Positions 22,490-29,280 of a stretch of DNA of 30,799 nucleotides are shown here, in pieces. Numbering within the stretch: position 1 is the stretch's first letter; each line of letters begins with the position of its first letter. Origin of the DNA: Qipengyuania_B sp965214525 (GTDB taxonomy: Bacteria > Pseudomonadota > Alphaproteobacteria > Sphingomonadales > Sphingomonadaceae); the NCBI GenBank assembly GCA_965214525.1, contig CBDCCB010000003.1, forward strand, positions 1 through 30,799, given 5' to 3'. A program made the position numbers and the translations under genes. The notes under the pieces are model-generated. The model made no database searches, was not told the origin of the DNA, and was given only the letters and a program-made list of their open reading frames with translations.

Positions 22490-23182
22490 TTAATGAACGA
22501 GAGCCAGCCAAGGCTGTAGCACAACGATGATCAGGACGTGAGCGACCACGATCGGTCGCATGCTCCGGTTCCCCGCATGGAATGACCAAGCAAGGAACGA
22601 GCCAAGAATGAATGTTCCCGCCATCGGTGCAATTGCGCCTCCTAAGCCTTCACCGATATAGCCGATGTGAATAGCGGAGAACAAAGCTCCGGACAGGAGG
22701 ATCTGGACGATGACCGGGAGGTGGGCACGATCGAGGCGAAACAGGACATAGCCTCGAAAAATGATCTCTTGGCTCCATCCGTCCACGCCCGAGATCGCGG
22801 AGAGAAGCAGGTTCAGGCTGGAAATTTCCAGCACGCGTTGCGGTTCGGGCAAAAACAGAATGATACCCGTAGCGATATGGATTGTCGCCGCAGCAAGCGC
22901 GACAGTCCATCCATGCCGATTTGAGCGGGTGCCCATTGCCGCGATCGCCCGTCGAAAATCGGGGTTTTGCAGGACATAGGCGCCCGAAAGCACCAGAAGA
23001 GCCTGTACAATCGCTCCGATCAGGAATGTCCCGCCGGCATTGCTTTCCAGTTTGGTCCATCCGACCGGCATCAATGCGGAAACGTCGATTGCACGCACAG
23101 CTGCCAAGCTGATCGCGATGTAACCGGCGCCGATGACGCAGACTTCAAGCAAGGCTCGACGTTGTTCGGGCCTAAGCGGCAA
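22490..23182 (-). CDS. CPBP-family (CAAX protease-like) intramembrane protein
   Basis: 230 residues from a TTG start at 23182, with GAAGGG about eight bases upstream and only three bases after the DUF177 stop. Around six to seven hydrophobic segments. The family motifs appear as SQEIIFRGYVLF (Gln138, Glu139, Arg143), FSAIHIGYIGEG with His172, and VVAHVLII with His215. The canonical first motif is E-E-x3-R; here the first Glu is Gln, so proteolytic activity is doubtful. CPBP proteins include Rce1-like proteases and non-enzymatic bacteriocin-immunity or scaffold proteins. It is the last gene of the three-gene minus-strand run and lies 13 bases from the convergent ssb stop. Confidence 0.75.
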   Translation of the reverse strand: MPLRPEQRRALLEVCVIGAGYIAISLAAVRAIDVSALMPVGWTKLESNAGGTFLIGAIVQALLVLSGAYVLQNPDFRRAIAAMGTRSNRHGWTVALAAATIHIATGIILFLPEPQRVLEISSLNLLLSAISGVDGWSQEIIFRGYVLFRLDRAHLPVIVQILLSGALFSAIHIGYIGEGLGGAIAPMAGTFILGSFLAWSFHAGNRSMRPIVVAHVLIIVVLQPWLALVH

Positions 23183-23185
23183 TCT

Positions 23186-23710
23186 CTATCCCTTCTTCAA
23201 CCCTGCGAGAGCCTCCGCCAGCGGACCGGATGGCTGGTCGTCGCCTTTGATGCCCACCTGCGCACGGATCGCGGCCGCATTCGGACCTTCGGCGTAAGGG
23301 TCGATGGCGAGGCCCAGCGTCTGTGCGATCGCTTCCCCCAGGTCGAACGCGTCACCGGAATATGCTATTCGGTCGAGATCGTCTGCATCAAGTTCGATTT
23401 CCTCGTCCGCGACGACCTTTGGTTGCGCGGTGGCCGCGGGAACGAACAGAATGTCAAGCGGCTCCTCGATCGCGACGGAGAACGGATCCCCCGATATGGC
23501 GCATTCCTGCTCGACTGCGGCAGCGAGTTGTCCACGTGCCCGCACGTTCTTGCCATCGGGTTCAAGCTCGATCCTGCCCGTCAATGAATGAACTGCATAG
23601 ATTTCGAACCTGTACGCAAGGGCGGCGCGTTCCGGCTCCGAAGCTTCGATGGTGATCGGACAGTTCGGCAGATTGCGCACGCGCACCAGGCGCTCAAGCT
23701 CACTTGTCAC
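23186..23710 (-). CDS. DUF177 (YceD family) protein
   Basis: 174 residues from GTG 23710, which overlaps the upstream stop as GTGA. The DUF177 pattern is seen in SLTGRIELEPDGKNVRARGQ, then LAAAVEQECAISGDPF (one of the two usual Cys positions), EEPLDILFVP, an acidic DEEIELDADDLDRIAY, and DLGEAIAQTLGLAIDPYAEG. The second Cys pair that some members use for metal is not obvious. In many bacteria the yceD gene precedes rpmF and affects 23S rRNA accumulation; rpmF is absent here. In alphaproteobacteria it commonly follows the CBP3-like chaperone gene, as here. Confidence 0.85.
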   Translation of the reverse strand: MTSELERLVRVRNLPNCPITIEASEPERAALAYRFEIYAVHSLTGRIELEPDGKNVRARGQLAAAVEQECAISGDPFSVAIEEPLDILFVPAATAQPKVVADEEIELDADDLDRIAYSGDAFDLGEAIAQTLGLAIDPYAEGPNAAAIRAQVGIKGDDQPSGPLAEALAGLKKG

Positions 23711-24240
23711 AGGTCGATGTCTCCCGCCAGCACCTGTTCGCCGGTCACTTCGTCCAGGCGGACGGCAAAACCTCCCAATGCTGCAGCGAGCGGCAAGGCT
23801 CCTGCTTCGTCCGCCATATCGACATTGCGTCTTAACGCCGCCGCGAATGCGTCCTTGTCGCCCTTGTTCAAAGCCGCTCGGTAGCTTCCCAAGCGTCCGC
23901 CCGCCACGCTCATCAGCTTGCCGACATGCTTGCCAACGACGACATCGCCAACGCCGAATTCCCGCAACTGCCCGTCCATGTCCTCGACGAACAGTTCAAT
24001 GAGATAGGCGCTTTTACGGCGAAGATCGTCGTCTGCCTCCATCCGCCGCACAACGATTGCCAGGATCGCGGTGACCATGTCGAAACGCCCGGCAACACTG
24101 TCGGCGACGCCGCAATCGGTGTAGATTTGCGGGTCGCGCGCCAGCACGACGATCCGGTGCCATAGTGGGCGCAGCGCCTCTCGCGGATCGGGTGTGGTCG
24201 CGAAAAGCCTGTTCCACAAAGAAGTGCGTTCGATAACCAT
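23707..24240 (-). CDS. Ubiquinol-cytochrome c chaperone family (CBP3-like) protein
   Basis: 177 residues, ATG 24240. Family features: RPLWHRIVVLARDPQIYTD, the segment VADSVAGRFDMVTAILAIVV, then SAYLIELFVEDMDGQLREF and GVGDVVVGKHVGKLMSV. Mitochondrial CBP3 helps assemble cytochrome b into the bc1 complex; bacterial members are assumed to do likewise. It heads a run with the DUF177 and CPBP genes and is divergent from bamE across 154 bases, a gap that probably holds both promoters. I cannot pick out a firm promoter pair there. Confidence 0.88.
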   Translation of the reverse strand: MVIERTSLWNRLFATTPDPREALRPLWHRIVVLARDPQIYTDCGVADSVAGRFDMVTAILAIVVRRMEADDDLRRKSAYLIELFVEDMDGQLREFGVGDVVVGKHVGKLMSVAGGRLGSYRAALNKGDKDAFAAALRRNVDMADEAGALPLAAALGGFAVRLDEVTGEQVLAGDIDL

Positions 24241-24403
24241 TGTTCCGCCTCGCGTTCACCGGCAATTCAATCCCGGAGGGCGAAGGACATGATGCGTTGC
24301 TAGTCGTCAACTATCCTTCTAGTGCCGAAGCTTCGCGATATAGGGATGGGGCGATGCCAAGAAAAGCGCCCGATCCGTTACCAATGGAGTAGCGTTGAGT
24401 TCC

Positions 24404-24880
24404 ATGTCGATAATTAACCCCCTTCGCTATGTTTCACTCCTTGCGTGTGCGGCGATCACGCTCGCTGGATGTTCATCGATCCGGGAGTCGCGCGGTTATA
24501 TCAATAACGCGTTGCTCACCAACGCCATCGCTCCTGGCATCGACAACCAGCGTTCTGTCGAGGGGGCGCTGGGCCGGCCATCCTTCACCAGCCAGTTCGG
24601 CCAGCCGACCTGGTATTACGTGTCGAGCACTACCGGTCGCGGCCCGTTCGTCAGCCCGCGCATCCAGGAACATGCGGTTCTGGCCGTGAAGTTCGATGCG
24701 GCGGGGAAGGTCGTAGAAGTGGACCGTTCCGGTATCGACAAGGTGGTCTACCTCGATCCGGAAAGCGACGAGACGCCCACCCTGGGCCGCGAGCGTGGTT
24801 TTCTTGAAGACCTGTTTGGTAATATCGGTTCGGTCGGAGCCCCGGGCGCGGGTGCACCGGGCGGACCGGGCGGACCGTAA
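24404..24880 (+). CDS. bamE: Outer membrane assembly lipoprotein BamE (SmpA/OmlA)
   Basis: 158 residues from ATG 24404. A TTG at 24395 in frame has a better-spaced GGAG, so the start could be three codons earlier. The lipoprotein signal ends in LAGC, with Cys23 lipidated. The BamE domain follows: NQRSVEGALGRPSFTSQFGQ, TWYYVSSTTGR, and HAVLAVKFDAAGKVVEVDRS. Residues 108 on carry DPESDETPTLGRERGFLEDL and a Gly/Pro-rich tail (GAPGAGAPGGPGGP). BamE is an outer-membrane-anchored part of the beta-barrel assembly complex. It faces away from the CBP3-like gene and is 47 bases upstream of hslV. Confidence 0.92.
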   Translation: MSIINPLRYVSLLACAAITLAGCSSIRESRGYINNALLTNAIAPGIDNQRSVEGALGRPSFTSQFGQPTWYYVSSTTGRGPFVSPRIQEHAVLAVKFDAAGKVVEVDRSGIDKVVYLDPESDETPTLGRERGFLEDLFGNIGSVGAPGAGAPGGPGGP

Positions 24881-24927
24881 TTCGCCGCATTGCTTGATCG
24901 CGGGGGGTGCCATCCCATATCGCTGGC

Positions 24928-25488
24928 ATGAATGACGGCAAGAGTAGCCACGGCCTTGTCCAGTGGCACGGTACGACCATTATCGGGGTGCGCAAGAACG
25001 GCAAGACCGTGATCGCGGGCGACGGTCAGGTTTCGATGGGCAATACGGTGATGAAGCCCAACGCCCGCAAGGTCCGCCGGATCGGGCAGGATGACAAGGT
25101 CGTGGCCGGGTTTGCTGGAGCCACCGCCGATGCCTTTACCCTGTTTGAGCGGCTGGAAAAGAAGTTGGAACAATATAGCGGCCAATTGCTGCGCGCCGCC
25201 GTCGAACTCACCAAGGATTGGCGGACTGACAAATATTTGCGCAACTTGGAAGCGCTGATGATCGTGGCGGACAAGGAGAACCTCCTCGTTCTCACCGGCA
25301 ATGGTGACGTGCTCGAACCCGAAGCGGGGATCACGGCGATCGGTTCTGGCGGAAACTACGCGCTGGCCGCTGCCCGCGCGATTGACGCTTACGAGGACGA
25401 TGCGGAAACGATCGCGGTCAAGGCGATGCAGGTCGCCGCCGATATTTGCGTCTTCACCAACGGCAATGTGAGCCTCGAGACCGTCTGA
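24928..25488 (+). CDS. hslV: HslV protease subunit of the HslUV complex
   Basis: 186 residues from ATG 24928; the open frame to 24907 adds seven non-conserved residues. A 15-residue propeptide (MNDGKSSHGLVQWHG) precedes the catalytic N-terminal Thr of TTIIGVRKNGKTVIAGDGQV. The Ntn-hydrolase core includes GNTVMKPNARKVRRI, DKVVAGFAGATADAFTLFER and AIGSGGNYALAAARA. Twelve subunits form the double-ring proteolytic chamber that HslU feeds. Removal of the propeptide exposes the Thr. The gene is 17 bases upstream of hslU in the usual order. Confidence 0.96.
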   Translation: MNDGKSSHGLVQWHGTTIIGVRKNGKTVIAGDGQVSMGNTVMKPNARKVRRIGQDDKVVAGFAGATADAFTLFERLEKKLEQYSGQLLRAAVELTKDWRTDKYLRNLEALMIVADKENLLVLTGNGDVLEPEAGITAIGSGGNYALAAARAIDAYEDDAETIAVKAMQVAADICVFTNGNVSLETV

Positions 25489-25505
25489 TCTTTTCAAAGG
25501 ACAAT

Positions 25506-26804
25506 ATGGAAAACCTGACTCCCAAGGCGATTGTTGCCGCGCTGGATGAGCATATCATCGGGCAGAAGGATGCCAAGCGTGCCGTAGCTGTGGCCTTGCG
25601 CAACCGATGGCGGCGCCAGCGCCTCTCTGCCGATCTGCGCGACGAGGTAACGCCCAAGAACATCCTGATGATCGGCCCGACCGGTTGCGGCAAGACAGAG
25701 ATAAGCCGCCGGCTGGCCAAGCTGGCCGAAGCGCCTTTCGTCAAGGTCGAGGCGACCAAGTTCACCGAGGTCGGCTATGTCGGCCGCGATGTGGAGCAGA
25801 TAGCCCGCGATCTGGTCGAAGAGGCGATCCGGCTGGAGAAAGACCGGCGACGCGAGGCTGTGCGGGAAGCCGCGTCGGAGGCGGCGATGGACCGGCTGCT
25901 GACCGCATTGGTTGGCGACAATGCCAGCGAGGCAACGCGCGAGGCCTTTCGCGAACGCATCACGCAGGATGCGCTCAACGATACCGAAGTTGAGATCGAG
26001 GTATCGGAAGCACCCTCCATGCCGCTCGACATACCCGGCATGGGCGGGGGAGTGGGCATGATCGACCTCAGCGACATGATGGGCAAGGCGTTCGGCAAGA
26101 AGCTCACGAAGCGCCGCAAGCTCAAAGTGCCCGAAGCGTGGGACCGGCTGGTCGACGAGGAAGCCGAAAAGCGCATGGACCAGGACGATGTCGCCCGCGT
26201 CGCGCTTCAGAACGCGGAGACGAACGGCATCGTCTTTCTGGACGAGATCGACAAGATAGCGGTTTCGGACGTGCGCGGCGGTTCCGTTTCGCGCGAAGGC
26301 GTGCAGCGCGATCTGCTGCCCCTGATCGAGGGGACGACGGTGGCAACCAAGCACGGTCCGATGAAAACCGACCACGTGCTGTTTATCGCCAGCGGCGCGT
26401 TCCATGTCGCCAAGCCTTCCGACATGCTGCCCGAATTGCAGGGCCGTTTGCCGATCCGGGTGGAGCTGCGCGCGCTGACGCAGGAGGATTTCGTCCGTAT
26501 CCTGTCCGAAACGCGGGCTAATCTGGTCAGCCAGTACAAGGCGTTGCTCGGCACGGAAGACTTGACCGTCGAGATGACCGACGAGGCCGTGCACGAAGTC
26601 GCCAAGATCGCGGCGCAAGTGAACGAAAGCGTCGAAAACATCGGTGCGCGCCGCCTGCAGACGGTGATGGAGCGCTTGTTCGAAGAATTGAGCTTCGAGG
26701 CGGAGGACCGCTCCGGCGAGACGGTCACGATCGATGCCGGCTATGTGCGCGAACGCCTGACGGAACTTGCGGGCGATGCGGATTTGTCGAAGTATATCCT
26801 TTAA
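25506..26804 (+). CDS. hslU: HslU ATPase subunit of the HslUV protease
   Basis: 432 residues from ATG 25506, with AAAGGA upstream; an open frame further upstream overlaps hslV and is not coding. N-terminal LTPKAIVAALDEHIIGQKDA, Walker A GPTGCGKT at residues 57-64, GYVGRDVEQIARDLVEEAI (the pore motif GYVG), an I domain between about 110 and 230 (IPGMGGGVGMIDLSDMMG), Walker B GIVFLDEIDKIA, sensor region ELQGRLPIRVEL, and the C-terminal DLSKYIL that inserts into HslV pockets. It unfolds protein substrates with ATP and passes them to HslV. Expression is probably coupled to hslV. Confidence 0.97.
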   Translation: MENLTPKAIVAALDEHIIGQKDAKRAVAVALRNRWRRQRLSADLRDEVTPKNILMIGPTGCGKTEISRRLAKLAEAPFVKVEATKFTEVGYVGRDVEQIARDLVEEAIRLEKDRRREAVREAASEAAMDRLLTALVGDNASEATREAFRERITQDALNDTEVEIEVSEAPSMPLDIPGMGGGVGMIDLSDMMGKAFGKKLTKRRKLKVPEAWDRLVDEEAEKRMDQDDVARVALQNAETNGIVFLDEIDKIAVSDVRGGSVSREGVQRDLLPLIEGTTVATKHGPMKTDHVLFIASGAFHVAKPSDMLPELQGRLPIRVELRALTQEDFVRILSETRANLVSQYKALLGTEDLTVEMTDEAVHEVAKIAAQVNESVENIGARRLQTVMERLFEELSFEAEDRSGETVTIDAGYVRERLTELAGDADLSKYIL

Positions 26805-27209
26805 GCCATCGCATTGCAGCTACCCAAGGGAATCTGCTTGCTCGCACGCATGATTTATAGCCACGCCGGAGCGCGAGGCCCAGCCAGCTGAGCTATCGAT
26901 GTGGGTTCGAACGGAAGGATGGGTCCGACGTAGCGGGCTCCCGTAGCGTCATAGGAACGGTCCGGCATCGGCTTCGCCTGCTTGTCCCCGATCCGTGCCT
27001 TTGGTTCCCTTGATTACCTTTCCCGCAGGCAATCCAGTCACCAACGGCTCCAACCGCGACCCGGCTTCTCGCGGAGTCGGCGTACGATGGCGTACGCAAC
27101 GGCGCTAGGCGGACCTTTCCATATCGTTGACCGTCTTTGTCAGGCTTTGGGTATTCCCAGGGCGGCAGCGGTCGCATGCGCGCCCGCAATGATTGGAAAG
27201 GAAATAACC
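26805..27209. other. Intergenic region upstream of the adhesin gene
   Basis: This 405-base gap between hslU and the autotransporter gene holds no convincing protein gene. An open frame on the minus strand (26893-27432) runs into the adhesin repeats and reads as a shadow. There is a tandem 10-base repeat, GGCGTACG(AT/CA), at 27079-27098. A TTGACC at 27127-27132 lies 19 bases before TATTCC, a weak promoter candidate for the adhesin. No T-run hairpin was found after hslU. Confidence 0.45.
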
Positions 27210-29108
27210 ATGAAGAACCACAGACAATTCGGCTTCGCGACATTGTTCGGCGGGGCCGCGATAGGCGCGCTTGCCTTGGGAATGGCGAGCCCGGTCGCGG
27301 CGGAGGAATGCTTGCTCGATACCAATAACACCGGGGCGCCCGATGCAGGCGATACCGTTGGTGGAGCGACAGCGGATGGCGAAGATGCGCTGGCTTGCGG
27401 TATTGCCGCGGTCGCCGACGGGCCTTCCACAACCGCTATTGGCGGCGAAAGCGTGGCCAACACGCCGGGCGCGACCGCGCTGGGCTGGCAGGCCGAGGCA
27501 ACGGGAGCCATGGCGACTGCGGTTGGCCACCAGACCACGGCTTCGGGCGATCAGAGCTTTGCCGGAGGTGAGGATGCGGTGGCTTCGGGCAACAATGCCA
27601 TCGCGATCGGCAACAAGTCTGTCGCGGATGGCGGCGATGCCATCGCAATCGGCGGCTTTCGTGATTTCGTCGATGCCGACGGCAACGGCATTGCCGATGT
27701 GAATGAGGATGCCGACCCTGACAACGATGTGCGCGCCACTACGGCAACCGGCCCTTCGACCACGGCCGTCGGCGGCCAGGCACTGGCTTCCGGGCCTGGC
27801 GCGACCGCCTTTGGCTGGCGTGCCGCGGCAGACGGGGAGCGCGCGACTGCGCTTGGCCACCTAGCAACGGCAACCGGCGTGCGCTCGATTGCGGTCGGCG
27901 AGAATGCCGACGCACAGACAGATAATTCAACGGCCATCGGCAACGAGGCGATCGCCAACGGGATAGACGCTCTCGCCATCGGTGATAGCGCCAATGCCAC
28001 CGGCAACTCCACAACCGCCCTGGGCGGCGAATCAGTGGCCAGCACGCCGGGTGCAACCGCTTTGGGTTGGCAGGCCGAGGCTACGGGAGCAATGGCGACT
28101 GCGGTGGGCCATCAGACCACGGCTTCGGGCGATCAGAGCTTTGCAGGTGCGGAGGATGCTGTCGCTTCGGGCAGCAATGCCATCGCCATTGGGCACAAGG
28201 CCGTGGCTTCTGGCGGAGATTCCGTCGCGATCGGCGGCTTCCGCGATTTCGTCGATGCCGACGGCAACGGCATTGCCGATGTGAACGAGGATGCCGACCC
28301 CGACAACGATGTACGCGCCACCACGGCGACCGGCCCTTCGACCACGGCCGTCGGCGGACAGGCTGTGGCCAACGGCCCCGGTGCGACGGCCTATGGCTGG
28401 CGTTCGGATGCTTCGGCGGAACGGGCTACGGCAATCGGTCACCTCGCGGTGGCAACGGGCACACGGGCGACTTCGCTTGGCGAAGCGGCAACGGCGAGCG
28501 GCAATGGCGCGGTCGCCATCGGCAACCAGTCGGTCGCTTCGGGCGCGAATTCCATCGCCATCGGCAACGGGGCAAACGCCGCCAATGCCGGGCAAGTGGT
28601 CATCACCTCGCTCGGCACCAGCACCGCCTCCCAGACGGGCGGCATCTCGTTCGTGACATCCGACGGCAGTGGTACGCTGGGCCTGGCTTCGGGACCGGAC
28701 TTTTCCGGTTTCGCGCAGCAATCGGCCGTCGATACGAACACGGCGTCGATCGCGACCAATACGGCGAACATCTCTGCCAATACAGGAGCGATCGCTTCGT
28801 TGCAGACCCTGGGTGCGAACCAGCAGGGCCAGATCGATGACCTGTTCAACCAGTCGGATGTCAACCGCCGGGCCATCGACCGGGCCAATGAAGGTGTTGC
28901 GATGGCGCTGGCGATGGAATCGCCAGCGTTGCCGGCCGGCACCAATTACGGCGTTTCGGGCGGCGTTGGCTACTTCGACGAGGAAGCGGCCGGAACAGTC
29001 GCCTTCAGCGCGCGGGTCGGGGAGAACTCGGCGGTTTCCGCCGGCGTCGGTGTCGGCTTCAACAGCGGTGAAGTCGGTGCGCGGGGCGGCTTCCAGATCG
29101 CCTGGTAA
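27210..29108 (+). CDS. YadA-like trimeric autotransporter adhesin
   Basis: 632 residues from ATG 27210, with AAAGGAAA upstream; the open frame to 26982 is non-coding. The signal peptide runs to about residue 31 (LALGMASPVAA). Residues about 70-470 are head repeats of the Hep_Hag/YadA type (units such as NAIAIGNKSVADGGDAIAIG and ATALGWQAEATGAMATAVGH). The head contains two tandem 194-residue copies (73-266 and 267-460). Each has a DADGNGIADVNEDADPDND segment (155-173 and 349-367) like a thrombospondin type 3 calcium loop. A short coiled-coil stalk follows (QQSAVDTNTASIATNTANIS onward). The last 85 residues form the YadA anchor (RRAIDRANEGVAMALAM to ARGGFQIAW, ending in an aromatic residue). 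It is expected to trimerise in the outer membrane and stick to surfaces or cells. Followed by a strong terminator. Confidence 0.9.
   Translation: MKNHRQFGFATLFGGAAIGALALGMASPVAAEECLLDTNNTGAPDAGDTVGGATADGEDALACGIAAVADGPSTTAIGGESVANTPGATALGWQAEATGAMATAVGHQTTASGDQSFAGGEDAVASGNNAIAIGNKSVADGGDAIAIGGFRDFVDADGNGIADVNEDADPDNDVRATTATGPSTTAVGGQALASGPGATAFGWRAAADGERATALGHLATATGVRSIAVGENADAQTDNSTAIGNEAIANGIDALAIGDSANATGNSTTALGGESVASTPGATALGWQAEATGAMATAVGHQTTASGDQSFAGAEDAVASGSNAIAIGHKAVASGGDSVAIGGFRDFVDADGNGIADVNEDADPDNDVRATTATGPSTTAVGGQAVANGPGATAYGWRSDASAERATAIGHLAVATGTRATSLGEAATASGNGAVAIGNQSVASGANSIAIGNGANAANAGQVVITSLGTSTASQTGGISFVTSDGSGTLGLASGPDFSGFAQQSAVDTNTASIATNTANISANTGAIASLQTLGANQQGQIDDLFNQSDVNRRAIDRANEGVAMALAMESPALPAGTNYGVSGGVGYFDEEAAGTVAFSARVGENSAVSAGVGVGFNSGEVGARGGFQIAW
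27426..28007 (+). repeat. Internal tandem duplication of adhesin head, copy 1
   Basis: 582 bases (194 codons) repeated head to tail with copy 2. The first two thirds, from the STTAIGGES segment through TATGPSTTAVGGQ, are nearly identical at the DNA level; the last third has diverged. Confidence 0.75.
28008..28589 (+). repeat. Internal tandem duplication of adhesin head, copy 2
   Basis: Second 582-base copy, in frame with the first. The period follows from GGCGGCGA at 27441 and 28023. Silent and conservative changes dominate the differences, so the duplication is not a recent assembly doublet. Confidence 0.75.
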
Positions 29109-29130
29109 GCTGGTCGAAGCCGATTATCAG

Positions 29131-29161
29131 GGGGCCGGAGCATCGCGCTTCGGCCCCTTTT
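29131..29161 (+). terminator. Rho-independent terminator after the adhesin gene
   Basis: GGGGCCGGAGC (29131-29141) pairs with GCTTCGGCCCC (29147-29157) over 11 pairs including one G-T wobble, with loop ATCGC, followed by TTTT. It lies 22 bases after the adhesin stop and separates it from the convergent asparagine-synthetase-like gene. Confidence 0.85.
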
Positions 29162-29280
29162 CCTGTCGCTCCATTGTATCGTGCGAACCGTTCCCGGCCC
29201 GGGTCACCAAGATGCGGACCGGATGTCGGCTCGTCCAGCTTGAGGGGGGCACGATGCGGTAATTTCCATTCCGGTGTTAT

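Noticed and set aside
26884..26911. tRNA-like fragment: minus strand reads ATAGCTCAGCTGG, with GTTCGAAC nearby
   Set aside because: Only a D-arm-like stretch is present; the T-loop-like octamer is on the wrong side of it for one tRNA and no acceptor or anticodon stem can be drawn. Could be chance or a tRNA relic.
26893..27432. Minus-strand open frame of 179 codons spanning the hslU-adhesin gap
   Set aside because: Arg/Pro/Ser-rich composition typical of antisense frames, and it runs into the adhesin signal-peptide region.
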